A program made the translations under genes and the position numbers. From positions 81,000 to 144,999 of the forward strand of contig JADDOH010010024.1 in NCBI GenBank assembly GCA_016648135.1: a stretch of DNA of 64,000 nucleotides. The letters are read 5' to 3'. The DNA comes from Agrypnia vestita (Eukaryota > Arthropoda > Insecta > Trichoptera > Phryganeidae). This document shows, piece by piece, positions 11,091-21,714 of the stretch. Position 1 is the stretch's first letter; each line of letters opens with the position of its first letter. The notes under the pieces were generated by a model. The model worked only from the letters and a program-made list of their open reading frames with translations. It ran no database searches and was not told the origin of the DNA.

Positions 11091-11319
11091 AAGAAGAAAG
11101 AAATTTGCCATTAATATTTATTTTCTACAACATTGCATCTCCCTGTGCACATACAGAAAAAACCACATCCGCGTAGACTTTTTTCCACGTATTTCTATTT
11201 TGTTATTATCTGCAAAGCAACTAAATGGCAATAACAACATTCGCGAACCTCTTGTAAAATATTATTGATTGAGATGGCAGTTACTTTGTGATGCAACTTG
11301 AACATTTTTCATTACGGCC

Positions 11320-11586
11320 ATTCAAACGCAACGGAAATGAAAAAAAAAAAATTTTTTCGCAAGTGAGAACAGCAAATATGTCAATATTTTGGCAATAGAA
11401 ATGTCACGATCTTTGTATTAACATAATAAATATGTATTGCGTTTTCACAATGATTTCTTTAGATATATGCATAAATTTAACAAAATTAACATTTTTTGTA
11501 CCTATAATTTCGAATTAACGGGGATCCGTATAATTCGAAGAAAAAAAATTTGGGTCCCTTGAATTCGAATTAACGAGGTTCTACTG
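11320..11586 (-). mobile_element. pogo/Tigger-type right end
   Basis: The segment ends in TTAACGAGGTTCTACTG followed by TA, the complement of a CAGTAGAACCTCGTTAA terminus. Its inner part (CGCAAGTGAGAACA...) recurs at 47,060-47,170, showing a dispersed family. Confidence 0.6.
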
Positions 11587-11736
11587 TATTGTGTTGAAAA
11601 ATTATAAATGCTTATAAATATAATAAATAGTGTTAAAAAATAATGTTTAACATTTGTTTAATTCATAATCTGTCAAATTGTAGAAAGTATTATTATCAGC
11701 TTACAAAAATTTACCAGAATAAATTTGTAGAGTTTA

Positions 11737-12401
11737 GGTTGAAACATATTACTAAAACGCGATGCCACGCCACCACATGTCAGTACTTATCAATCTCATA
11801 TACATATTTAATATGGTCAGATTAAATATATGAGATTAACAAGTATACAAATAAACAAGACGCCGTGTGATTAAATGCAACCCCCGCGGTAACATCCAGT
11901 CGATCCAGATCGGCGTGTTGCCGGAAGAGGGGCACACACGCCACCCGACGCATCGCACATAGTGTGTTTCCTGTTGACACCCGACACCACACGTCAGTCT
12001 TTCAAGAACATTCTTGGTTTATAGATATTTTTTTGTTAGTTTTTGTTTAAAATGTCAGATAAGCAATTAATAGAATTTGTGAAACGGTACCCAGTTTTAT
12101 ATGATATGAGTTCAGGTCAACACCGTGATCATAGTATTAGGAATAATGCTTAGGAAGAAATTTTTTTAATTCAACTGTTTCTGCATAAAATATATCCCTA
12201 AAATCTGCAATAAATGTTCTTCAAAATCTTCATCAAGCTCGTCTTTAAAAAGTAAATCCATGGCCACGTTAAAACACTTCCATCCTTCTATGATACTAGC
12301 AAAGCGTGTTGTAGCATATTGTGGCGTGTTGTATATGTGCACGATTCGCATCAAGTGTTAACACATCACGTCGCGTCGCGTTTTAGTAGTATGTTTCAAC
12401 C
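11737..12401. mobile_element. Harbinger-like element with MADF fragment
   Basis: Inverted ends GGTTGAAACATATTACTAAA (left) and the complement of GGTTGAAACATACTACTAAA (right) bound 665 bp. TTA lies left and TTT right, a decayed 3-bp target like that of PIF/Harbinger elements. Inside are a MADF-type fragment (plus) and a possible 62-codon frame on minus (12,166-12,354) with an acidic LDEDFEEHL motif. Confidence 0.55.
12052..12153 (+). pseudogene. Truncated MADF-domain protein
   Basis: Thirty-three codons from an ATG: the fragment has LIEFVKRYPVLYD and HRDHSIRNNA, matching the first two helices of a MADF (Myb/SANT-like) DNA-binding domain, where a conserved Trp would follow; a TAG stops it at 12,151. 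Such proteins are the accessory gene of Harbinger elements, which fits the surrounding inverted repeats. A free-standing host gene is unlikely. Confidence 0.55.
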
Positions 12402-12781
12402 TTTTGGCATGACAACAAAATGTCCTGGTAAATATTTTTATTTTTCTTGAAAAACATTGAAAATTTCAATTACAACAATTCAACTTTCACCTTTCAATAT
12501 GTTTTAGGCTGGAAAGCAATATCTTACACATTAAATATTAATTTTTAAATACATGTTGACTAAACACATTATAATTTTGTGCCCCAGCTATTTTTTATCA
12601 TGGTCACCATATTTTTCAATAAACAAACGAGTGCCCTTGAAAGTAGGTTGCGTATTGATACGAGCCGTCAACCTACCACGGCAAAGATAACTATTATACA
12701 CAATCATATCAGTGTATTAAAAAGTGAAAAGTTATGAAACGTGGACTCTAAAATAAAATTAATGTAAAATTCACAATAAAA
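12402..12781. other. No gene recognised
   Basis: AT-rich spacer between two transposons. Confidence 0.45.
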
Positions 12782-13773
12782 TTAACAGTTTTAGTGCTAC
12801 GCGTCGCAAAAGCGCTGCGAGTTTTAGTGTTTTTGGTGCTCCGTGGGAGTGGACGTACTCTAATCTCGCGCGTAATTTGTAACGAGAGTGCATTCTTATA
12901 CATTTAAAAATAACTTTTTACCGTTTTTTTATATTATTTAAAAAAAATAACCATGTCACGTGAAATGAAAGCCTTTATTACCGTCTTACTCGAAATGGAG
13001 ATAACGAAAAGGCCGACAATTAGTAGTTATTGGATAAAAAAATTCCCGACACTTACCATGGTTTAGGACAATGTTTTCAAGGGATAGGTTCCAACTGATT
13101 TTGAAGTTTTTTCACTTGGTTGATAATAGGTTTTTATTTGAACCAGGCCATTCAGATTATGACCCATGTGGCAGGTTTGATGTGCTTGTCAAACATGCAA
13201 ATACTGTATTTCAGCGGCATTATATACCAAATCAAACAATTATCCATCAACGAGTCATTAGTTGATACTCACTGCCATTCTGCCATAAAACAATACATTC
13301 CAAACAAAAAACACCATAAATAAAGGATATCGAAAAGGAGTGGATGAATCATAAAAATAGGGTGTCAACACAACCATCTTCATTAAACAAAAAATTTGCG
13401 CTAGGAAAATTACCGGGACGTAACTTACGCCAGTGTGTAGCAACAGAGGAAGTGTGATAAAGTGATCTCGCCTTATTTGCGTTCGGGCCTACACGCTATT
13501 TGTGCGGCAAAACATAATTGTTGAGTTATTTTTTTTAAATTTTTTATTTTCAAAAATAAATAAAATAACATTGATATTTTATGTTTATTTTTTATAGTCA
13601 TATCGACAAACATTTTCTCTTTATAATGCAAAAAGAATTAATAAAATTAATTGATATTTGTCTAAATTAGAGTGTTTTATCTGACATCATTATTTTTTCC
13701 TCTAAATTAATCAATATGTATATAGCGATTTTCATTTATTATTGCAAAAATTGCTTAGCACTAAAACGGTTAA
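12782..13773 (+). mobile_element. piggyBac-like element, internally deleted
   Basis: TTAA at 12,782-12,785 and 13,770-13,773 bracket inverted ends CAGTTTTAGTGCTACGC and the complement of CCGTTTTAGTGCTAAGC (15 of 17 match). TTAA targets are the rule for piggyBac. The interior keeps N-terminal-middle and C-terminal transposase pieces only. Confidence 0.8.
12953..13459 (+). pseudogene. piggyBac transposase relic
   Basis: Successive frames read MKAFITVLLEMEI, SSYWIKKFP, then MFSRDRFQLILKFFHL (13,071), INESLV and YIPNKKHHK. SRDRF-x-L-I and the later YIPNK are family landmarks of the transposase_IS4-7-type catalytic core. The frame then jumps to a Lys/Arg-rich tail (KLPGRNLRQCVA), so the DD-containing centre is deleted. 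Stops and shifts make it non-functional. Confidence 0.75.
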
Positions 13774-13889
13774 CGTACATTTCGATACTGGTCTTGCCTA
13801 GTAATGTAGTTAATGATATAAAATTATGGATATAAAATTATGGATATTAAAAAAATTAAGAATGTTCTTAGGTTTTCACGGCCACTCAG

Positions 13890-14257
13890 AATCTTCAAGT
13901 TTGTGTTTACTGGGGTATTATGCCGTGTTGTTACGACCTTTCGGGCCGACGTTTCGGATCCCATTGCAGGGTCCATCATCAGGGCTGATGTGTTGTCTTG
14001 AATGTTGGTGTTGTGGTTAAGTATCGGCTAGCAATACCGTGCCGAAGTCATGTGTTGTATTGTGTTGTATGTATGATTCATCTGTTGTCTGATCACTATC
14101 TCTGCGGAGTCTGCGACGAGAATGACTTAACCACAACACCAACATTCAAGACAACACATCAGCCCTGATGATGGACCCTGCAATGGGATCCGAAACGTCG
14201 GCCCGAAAGGTCGTAATAACACGGCATAATACCCCAGTAAACACAAACTTGAAGATT
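13890..14257. mobile_element. Foldback element with 133-bp arms
   Basis: Arms 13,890-14,022 and 14,125-14,257 are inverted copies differing at one clear position (gttgtt versus gttatt), with a 102-bp spacer. The arms include GATGATGGACCCTGCAATGG and GATCCGAAACGTCGGCCC, a motif type common in invertebrate inverted-repeat elements. The near identity implies recent origin or arm-to-arm conversion. No coding. Confidence 0.8.
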
Positions 14258-14327
14258 AAAAAAATTGTATTCTGTAGTTTCAATAGTGTTGCATGTGTAT
14301 TATGTAAAATATTTTATCATAAAAAAG

Positions 14328-15183
14328 TAGTGATGCAACGAATACTACTTTCATGAATACGAATCCGAATATCAAACCTACTATGTATTCGGCGAATACG
14401 AATAATTCAACAAGGTAATAAATAACGCACCATTGTTCTTTTTTTACTAAGACCCGGTTGTTTCAAGTTCGATCAAAGTAAGCGGTCGATTAAAGCATAG
14501 ATTTTTACGAAAACAGATCGTCTGATTGGTGGAGAACGTAAAAATCTATGCTTTAAAAGAACGCTTACTTTAATCCAACATGAAACAACCGGCCCTAAGA
14601 GATTTAATAATTAAAATTTACCACTGGCAAATTTTTGTTAAATCACAACATTTGTAACTTCTCAGGTGTTAGGCGATTTCATTTGTACATTACAAGCGGT
14701 CGAAAATAATCTTTCTGAGGCGACAGTAGACGGCTTTAATAAATAATACTTCTGGGCCAGTTTTTTGCCATGTTATTAGATTTAATTTGAAATTATTTTA
14801 TAAGAGTTAACACTTTTACACACAATGGAAATAAAATGGAACGAACAATACATATTAGAAAACAAAAACTACATGAAATGTAGGTGCTCATTAATAATAA
14901 CCCAACAAAACTAGATGAAAGAACTCATGTTATGCTGTGAAACAATAGACAACTTGAGAGAACTCAACATATCCATTCATTCAATGTTAGGGAAATCTCC
15001 TATAATAGAGTGCGTAGGTGTGTTCAAATACACGGTGCACAGCTAAACCGTAATTTGCATTGCGTTCAGTTATAAATAGTTTGTTTTTAATATTCATGAT
15101 GATATTCGGCGAATACGAATATTCGGTAAATATCTACTATTCGGCAAATACGAATATTCGTATCCATATTCGTTGCATCACTA
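14328..15183. mobile_element. Non-autonomous hAT with nested MITE
   Basis: Ends TAGTGATGCAACGAATA and the complement of TAGTGATGCAACGAATA bound 856 bp. The 8-bp flanks TAAAAAAG and TAAAAAAT match at 7 of 8. Inner ends carry many CGAATA/TATTCG repeats. No transposase is recognisable. A Harbinger-type MITE (14,451-14,595) lies inside. Confidence 0.75.
14451..14595 (+). mobile_element. Harbinger-type MITE, family M copy A
   Basis: Near-palindrome of 145 bp: GACCCGGTTGTTTC ... GAAACAACCGGCCC, flanked by TAA on both sides. The middle has AAAGCATAGATTTTTACG and its complement around an asymmetric loop containing GGTGGAGAACG. Three other copies lie at 19,835, 22,770 and 44,213. Confidence 0.85.
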
Positions 15184-15327
15184 TAAAAAATAATACTATT
15201 AAAATCTTGGGCCTAAGGAGGTAAGGAAGCCTTGGTGAATAATGGGCATTAAAATGTTCAAACTATTATGGTGTTACAGCAATTTGTTAAACATATATGT
15301 TAAAAAAAATTATTTGAATAAAAATAG

Positions 15328-15792
15328 GCTAAATCCAAATTCATGGTCCCATCGCATATATAATTAAAATGAGTATTACTCTACCTTATTGAATGTGTTA
15401 ATAACAGAATGAAAGATAATTTATGTTTAAATAATAAGTATTAAATAAGATATTACATTTTAAAGTTTCGAAAAATGTACCATATATTTTGACATTTCAT
15501 AGGCAATATCTGAGGAAAAATGTGTAAATCATAGACAATGTATAAGTGACATATAAATCATGACAAATTTATATTTTTTATACACCAAAGAAAAATGATG
15601 AATAGCTTTTTCTTTTATATACCCTTTTCCATGGTTCTTAAAGTAATGACTGACATTTAAAATGTATCTTATTTAATACTTATTATTTAAGCGTTAATTA
15701 TCTTTCATTTTGTAATCAGGACATTTAATTATATGGTGAAATACTCATTTTCATTGTATATACAATGGGACCGTAATCTTGGATTATGCCGG
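15328..15792. mobile_element. Inverted-repeat element, family unknown
   Basis: The left part (GGCTAAATCC ... GGTCCCATCGCATATA ... AAAATGAGTATT) pairs imperfectly with the complement of the right part (AATACTCATTTTC ... GGGACCGTAAT). The pairing continues inward (TTAAATAATAAGTATTAAATAAGAT). A 70-bp copy of the left end occurs at 62,069-62,138. No coding. Confidence 0.6.
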
Positions 15793-15928
15793 TAGGAAAT
15801 GAATTAGGAAAATTAAAACAAAACATGTTCTATCATGAAATTATCTTTCAAAATATATTACCTCCATAGCCATAAGCCTTTGATTAATAAAAAAAATTAT
15901 ATGTACATACCTACTATTTTTTTAGTTA

Positions 15929-17944
15929 TCACAAAATTTCTAAATTTTGAAACATTTTATACACTTGGGGATGCTCTTTTTCTATTTCTGAATAATATAA
16001 TGATATATTCTTTAATGTTGTGAAAATCAATCTGTACTCTTTATAACATTCCTCATTTAGCGGGAGAAGTTTAATTGTGCTTTCATCACTTTCTACACAA
16101 CTCTTAACAGTGGCACTTTCAATTATTCCTACATTATCATTTGGCACATAAATATCATTGTTTTTTTTGTCACGCATACATAAGGCATCGTAAGAAGTTT
16201 GTATTTTGATTATATTAAAAGTAGAGAGGAAATACATAAAAGCAATATAAACTATTTGCAAAAAGACTGATTGCCTCAGATTTTTGTTAGATTCAATACG
16301 AGTATAAATAGAATGGTTACCTAAGTAATCTCCGTTCATTAAATGAACATAAAAATACTTCAGACCATGGGTATGTAACTTCTCAATAAACATATTTTTT
16401 AAACCAATCATCATTCCATCATTACTGTTTTTTCTTGAATCATTGTCAAAAGTATTCCATAAATGATATTTAAATAAATTTTGCACTATAAGTATAAAGT
16501 TAGATTCACTGGATTTTAATACCGTTTGAAGCAAGCTCTTAGACATGAGGAATTGCAACTGTTTGGGTCGAATGTTGTTAGTAATTTGCATAATAAAATC
16601 CACATTTTTTTGTCTTACGAGATTAAATAAGTCACTGGACAAAACATCGCAATGTTTTCGAATATCGGGATAATAATCATTTGAGGCATTTCCACACAAG
16701 TAATATGTTTGAAATATTATACAGAGTAATCTTGAAAATACCTTGATATGTGACTTGGGATATTTGAACTCAATTAAAGCAACAAACATTTTAAATACTT
16801 GGCGGCAGATATTGTTCACAAGACCCGTATGTATTACACTATTCTGCCACAAAAGCCAAGCTATCAGAGGTTTTTGTTTTCTCACCATATATTTCCGTGG
16901 ATTATGGAAATGCTTTGTGATCCAAATCGCTAAATCCCTCTCTAAAAGATCAACCATTATATCCAAAATTAATAAAAGCCTCTGAATACGGATTGATCTT
17001 TCTAAATTTTCAAACATTGGTAAATTACCCAATTTTTTTTCTCGGTTACTTTCGTCTGAGGTCATTTTAATATCTCCATCATGCCAGGTGTTTTGTACTT
17101 CAATTTGAAGAATATCGATTATGCATTTAAAAAGCCCATGTTTCGCATCATGAACACCACTGTATAATGATTTTTCAAATATATTCAAAGGGCTAGTAAG
17201 AAATTCCTTATAAAATCCTCTTAAAGCTTCTGAACATGGTGGGTGAACAAAGAGTAGCAGTTTAAATACATTTTGACATCTTTTAATAATATATTGCGGT
17301 GTGAATCCTGATGTATCCTTGTCTATATAAACAATCATTTTTAAAACATCCAAAGCAATGTCGACAGTAGGGTACTTGTTATACTTTATTATGGCTCGAA
17401 AAACATCTAGGGCCTCGCACCACATTCCAGCATTAAGGTCAATCATGAAAGCCTGCCGTTCATAAGGTAGAACTTGGAAGGGCATATGTGCTTCATTATG
17501 TTTTAAACATGAAGTATAATGGCAGCAGTCTGGCAAATAAGGAACACCTAATCTCTCACTAACATCATGGTATTCCTCTGTTGACACTTGTTGACAAGCA
17601 GTGAGAAAATTAAAACCTTTTTTCGATCTCGTCTCTTTTGACGGTGTATTTAATAGTTTGTCCTCACGTTTCATCACATTTGATGAAATTTTTAAACGTT
17701 TCAAAGGGGAGAGACATTCGTGAGAGACGTCAGATATGTCTCGATTTCTCTTAACATTCAAGCTTGTGAGTGGTAATGTCGAAGGATTCTCCGTATTTTT
17801 AAAAAAATATGTATTTACCTTACAAGTTTCACCATTTATGTCATCAGAAATATCACTATTTAAATTATTGTTCTGTAAAATATCACCACGATCTGCAGCT
17901 CCACCGGGTCCTTGTATTTTAAAAATACTTTCTTGGCTCAACAT
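15929..17944 (-). CDS. Unrecognised 671-residue protein, intronless
   Basis: A single uninterrupted frame of 671 codons, by far the longest in the window. I do not recognise the family. Residues 1-110 are polar and probably disordered (Ser/Asn/Asp-rich) with a basic patch SPLKRLKISS (79-88) and RSKKG (106-110), which could be nuclear-localisation signals. Residues 139-149 hold a Cys/His cluster (DCCHYTSCLKH). From about 155 to the end the sequence is a series of amphipathic, Leu/Ile/Phe-rich helices, suggesting an alpha-solenoid fold (TPR-, ARM- or similar). There are no transposase, RT, kinase or membrane motifs. The start at 17,944 is the first ATG. An inverted-repeat element lies 170 bp upstream and another starts just past the 3' end. 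It may be a fast-evolving nuclear scaffold protein or a retrocopy; a transposon gene is less likely, as no terminal repeats bracket it. Confidence 0.75.
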   Translation of the reverse strand: MLSQESIFKIQGPGGAADRGDILQNNNLNSDISDDINGETCKVNTYFFKNTENPSTLPLTSLNVKRNRDISDVSHECLSPLKRLKISSNVMKREDKLLNTPSKETRSKKGFNFLTACQQVSTEEYHDVSERLGVPYLPDCCHYTSCLKHNEAHMPFQVLPYERQAFMIDLNAGMWCEALDVFRAIIKYNKYPTVDIALDVLKMIVYIDKDTSGFTPQYIIKRCQNVFKLLLFVHPPCSEALRGFYKEFLTSPLNIFEKSLYSGVHDAKHGLFKCIIDILQIEVQNTWHDGDIKMTSDESNREKKLGNLPMFENLERSIRIQRLLLILDIMVDLLERDLAIWITKHFHNPRKYMVRKQKPLIAWLLWQNSVIHTGLVNNICRQVFKMFVALIEFKYPKSHIKVFSRLLCIIFQTYYLCGNASNDYYPDIRKHCDVLSSDLFNLVRQKNVDFIMQITNNIRPKQLQFLMSKSLLQTVLKSSESNFILIVQNLFKYHLWNTFDNDSRKNSNDGMMIGLKNMFIEKLHTHGLKYFYVHLMNGDYLGNHSIYTRIESNKNLRQSVFLQIVYIAFMYFLSTFNIIKIQTSYDALCMRDKKNNDIYVPNDNVGIIESATVKSCVESDESTIKLLPLNEECYKEYRLIFTTLKNISLYYSEIEKEHPQVYKMFQNLEIL

Positions 17945-18114
17945 CGTTACAGTTTCCAGTTTGTAATTCTTAATTTTGTAACTATTTTAAATTATAATCT
18001 GTATCCTACATACGGCATCTAAAAAAAAATATTTTATGATTAGTTTTTTTAGTTAGTATACATTAGCACATTTAATAAGTTTACATTACCAATGGCTTTC
18101 AAAGTTTCGGCAAT

Positions 18115-18912
18115 ATATATCGACGGTCCCTACGTATACTGTCGATTATGCAAAAACTCGATTTTCATTTTACCATCTTAAAACCATCCAATTTATTATA
18201 TATTTTTGGGTAATGTCCAGGGTTCGAGTATATATATCCGCGGGTATATATCAAGATATATATCACGATATTTATGGCTTGATTTTTATTTTTGATATAT
18301 ATCCAAGAAAGCTTTCTGCGAATGTTAATAGATGACGCTAGTTGTATTTTAATAAATGCTACAGGTTTTTTTTTTATTAATATATCTGCGGTCGTTACTA
18401 GATAGCGCTAATTGTATTTTAAAAAGTGCTACGGTTATTTTTTAGTTTAATTTGTTTCATATAATCCGTTTTTTATTTCACACAAAGAAACAAACACACA
18501 TAACACTACATTAGAAAGAGCAAATTTCATAACTTATATATAATAATTGCATATATAAGCTTTGCATGCAATTCATTTATTTAATAAATAATAATTCATA
18601 TACAAAATAAAAAAATAAATTTCCTAATTATTTCGAGTTTGTATCAATCGACAAAGGAGAAAAAAAAGTTTGGATATATGTATATCCAATTTTTGATATA
18701 TATCGGATATATATTTTAAAAAATCCGATTTTTTGATTTTTATTATAAAAAACGGATTTTTTCGAACCCTGGTATTGTCAAAAAGGCTTTCTTTGAAAAT
18801 ATATTTTTTTTTAATTGTCCAAAAATATTGAGTAAATTGGATGATTTAAGAAAGTAAAACGAAAAAATATTTTTTGTAGATTCGACAGTATACGTAGGGA
18901 CCGTCGATATAT
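18115..18912. mobile_element. MITE with perfect 31-bp ends, split by a hAT
   Basis: Perfect 31-bp inverted repeats at 18,115-18,145 and 18,882-18,912 contain CGACGGTCCCTACGTATAC. The next inner stretches also pair loosely (CATCCAATTTA). A hAT element (18,218-18,771) has inserted into it. Family not assigned. Confidence 0.75.
18218..18771 (+). mobile_element. Non-autonomous hAT (554 bp), family N copy 1
   Basis: Ends CAGGGTTCGAGTATATAT and the complement of CAGGGTTCGAAAAAATCC are flanked by GTAATGTC and GTATTGTC (7 of 8 match). The interior has ATATATATC repeats and a doubled segment (GCTAGTTGTATTTTAA core). A truncated copy in the opposite direction lies at 48,585-48,822. Confidence 0.75.
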
Positions 18913-19277
18913 AATAATATAATATAAACAAATGCGCGAATTCTCCCTCTTCTACGCAATGACAAACGAACGTACAATTTTGTGCGAGTGCGATGTAATC
19001 TCCAGCCTCCAATAATCTCTCATCCATGACAGGGATAGACTCCTTATTCTATTTAGGAATGCCGTGAATGCGACAGTTCTAAGATTTCACAAATACAAAT
19101 AACGCTAATATCGCAAATAATAAACAACATAGAAAAGAGAATACAAACAATAAACGAATAAATAAACAATCAGAAGTATAGTCCACAGATAAATTTATAA
19201 TAGGGCGCCCTCATAGATAAGGTATAAATATGGGAATATAAAGGCCTCCATACACGCTCCGGTAAATCATAGAAGTA
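18913..19277. other. No gene recognised
   Basis: Mixed AT-rich spacer; a short direct repeat of AGAAGTATAGTCC occurs at about 19,171 and 19,271. Confidence 0.45.
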
Positions 19278-19576
19278 TAGTCCGTCCAACTTATCTGGAG
19301 AATAAAGGAGGGCGTCCCAATCGTTGTGGTACTGCCCATAGTCTAAAAATTATCTCATTTGTAGGGAATTTTTTGCAAATTCGTTTTTTCTTAAACAAGT
19401 TATTAAGCAGTATACGACACGATAAAAAAAAACAAAAAATGTAAACTAACGTACAAATAAATTTATCAAAATATATATTCGTAAAATACACAACGCAACA
19501 AAATGGCGTTTTTTCAAAATCAAAGAAAAATACAATTTTCAGGAAAAAAAAACAAACAGTAATAATTCTTTTAGGT

Positions 19577-19755
19577 CGGCGCCACATTACGCAGATCTTC
19601 CGCCGCGTCTTTTCTGTTGCGCCAAATCGGCAAAGCAAATAGATCGACCGATCATTCGCGTAATGTGTTTAATAAGCGCATATTGTATGGAAAGAAATGT
19701 AGCGATGTTCCACGACAGAAGAGACGCGGCGGAAGATCCACGCAGTGTGGCGCCG
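19577..19755. mobile_element. GC-rich MITE, ~179 bp
   Basis: Inverted ends CGGCGCCACATTACGCAG and the complement of CGGCGCCACACTGCGTGG continue inward through GATCTTCCGCCGCGTCT. Nested in the element at 19,278-20,629. Confidence 0.7.
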
Positions 19756-19834
19756 GTTTTATTCGGTGTCTCATACCTAATGATCATGACCACCATGTTT
19801 AACTCAGTAACACCTAAGGATATCAATCGGTTTA

Positions 19835-19979
19835 GGGCCGTTGTATCAACTTGGTTTATAGTAATCTTTCGTTCAAAGCATAGATATTTTGCATTTTCCA
19901 CCGATCAAACAACTCGATCTCGTAAAAATCTATGCTTTAAATGAACTATTGCTATAAAGTAAGTTGATGCAACCAGTCT
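19835..19979 (-). mobile_element. Harbinger-type MITE, family M copy C
   Basis: 145-bp near-palindrome flanked by TTA on both sides (19,832-19,834; 19,980-19,982). The asymmetric loop (CATTTTCCACCGATC) is reversed relative to copies A and B, so it lies on the other strand. Arms differ from those of the other copies. Confidence 0.8.
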
Positions 19980-20119
19980 TTAATGTGCATAAATAAAAAA
20001 GTTTATTTTGAAAAAAGATGTTTATACAAATGAACTCGTTAATGAATTATGTAATAAAAGTATAAATAATAAAAATTCTATGTAAAAAATTATCGAATAA
20101 AATATGTTCTAAAACTTTT

Positions 20120-20485
20120 CTCATCTTACGGCTTCTAAATCAATTTTTCCACTTATCCTTGTTCTTTTTTTTCCGGGTGTAGATATTTTAATGCCCATTT
20201 CCACGGCCGCTTTTTTAACTATATTTTATATAAATTTTAAATAATTTTGTAAATTGCCGATTCAGAAAACCTGAAGAAATTGTATAATAGTAAAATAAAA
20301 AACTATGTATGGGAAAATCATTATAACTGCATGGCAGCACTAACCTGAAGTGGCGGCAATAAGTCTATGAACAAAATCAAACGGTATAATTGAGGCTTTC
20401 AGACGTTGTTCCTCTTCAAAAAACGTGTGCATTTTCAAGATTATTTCCCGAACACCGCTTTTAATGGTTTTTGGCATGGTGACAA
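20120..20485 (-). pseudogene. DDE transposase N-terminus in two exon-like pieces
   Basis: The minus strand starts MPKTIKSGVREIILKM (ATG near 20,480), continues with IIPFDFVHRLIAATSG and then reaches a GTTAGT donor-like site. A second piece after a TATAG acceptor-like site reads ISTPGKKRTRIS. The order (helical N-terminus, A-A-T-G-x-S, then STPGKKR) fits the same transposase type as at 21,725-22,200. The catalytic part is missing. Confidence 0.55.
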
Positions 20486-20869
20486 TCTAAAATTTTCTTA
20501 AAAAACTATCGAAACAGTCGTGAACCCCTCTGTAAACAAAGGCTGTCAAAGGTCTGTCAGCTGTAGATAATCCAATATGGCGTCGTTAGTTCCAAATTTG
20601 GCCATTCTTCAGATAAGTTAGACGGACTATACATCGCAGATCGATGCATCGTAAATCGTATCCCCGTGGTATCCCCATAGAGCCCATACACGTTACGTTA
20701 TACCGTAGGACGGCGTAGGAAGTAGGAAGTAGGAATCATCAGTTGAAATTATGGCATCGTTGCGAGATGACGCGTCGCAATGTCAGGGTTCTCAGCGTAG
20801 ACGTACTATGGCGTTTCACCCCATAAATAGATAACCACCAATCTAGGTCAGAGAACAGGGACCCACCAC

Positions 20870-21712
20870 ACACCAGAGCCGTTCTATGAGCAACAGCTCC
20901 CATATCAGCCCTACACTTTCGCCACCCATTTTCGGCATTTTTTTAATGCTAAAGTGGCAGTATTCACCACCTCGCCAACACTCATGAAATGCAAGCGGGA
21001 CGGGGAGGTTGGACAAATGACAATTGGAATATATTTAGCATTTATTAAGTGTGAATCGTAAATTACATAACATAAGGAAATGCCACAGTACAAAATATGA
21101 ATGCAAAGTCCATAGAGTCCATAGTAATAAGCATAGGGATAAAAACACAACATGTAAATATACAGATTAATTAAAATGAATACAGGATTGCAGCTTAGAG
21201 ACAATTATTACAGTAATTCTCTCCCTTCAGGGAAAAATTAAAATAAAATAACAAGCGCAAACATTAAGGGACTCTCCAGTCCGGAGATCCACTGCCAGCA
21301 GTACAATCACGGTAACGATTCTAATTAAATTACGTCTATAGAAATTTCGATATGGTGGAAATCGCTAGTGGAAAAAATAAAAAAACTAGTACAAAGCAGT
21401 CACACTCCAGTAGGAGATCCCCTAAGAATTTCCCAGCGGGAGACCCACAACCGAATAAAAACTCTGAAATACGACAAGTTATTAGCATTCCTGAGAAGGT
21501 CAGCGTTTACTGTAGAGACACCACCTAGACCCCTTACCAAGTCCTCTCAATAATCATCTAAAATATGATATTCCTTTAATAGGTGCTCCGGCGTCTGCCT
21601 CACGCAGCCGCAGGTACACCATGGGTCACTAGCAAGTCCTAAATCAAATAACTTGCTCCTGAATTCACCGTGACCCGAGACCATCTGCACCGCGAAGTAG
21701 TCAGATGGCGAC
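20870..21712 (-). pseudogene. jockey-like LINE 3' tail
   Basis: The minus strand reads SDYFAVQMVSGHGEFRSKLF, then WCTCGC and TPEHLLKE, stop at 21,547. GHG-x-F-R followed by a Cys motif and E-H-x-L is the C-terminal hallmark of jockey-type LINE pol proteins. Downstream to about 20,870 lies presumed 3' sequence with a further decayed frame (VGEVVNTATLALKK). It joins directly to a transposase frame, so it inserted into that gene. Confidence 0.6.
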
Positions 21713-21714
21713 GT

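Larger units (their letters stand above)
19278..20629 (-). mobile_element. TA-target DNA transposon with transposase N-terminus
   Basis: Inverted ends TAGTCCGTCCAACTTATCTG (left) and the complement of TAGTCCGTCTAACTTATCTG (right) are flanked by TA. The minus strand carries the first pieces of a DDE transposase of the type relic at 21,725-22,200. Two MITEs (19,577 and 19,835) are nested inside. Confidence 0.65.

Noticed and set aside
8874..11586. One 2.7-kb pogo element joining both inverted ends
   Set aside because: The left end lies within another element nested in a Tc1-like one, so a single insertion would cross their borders.
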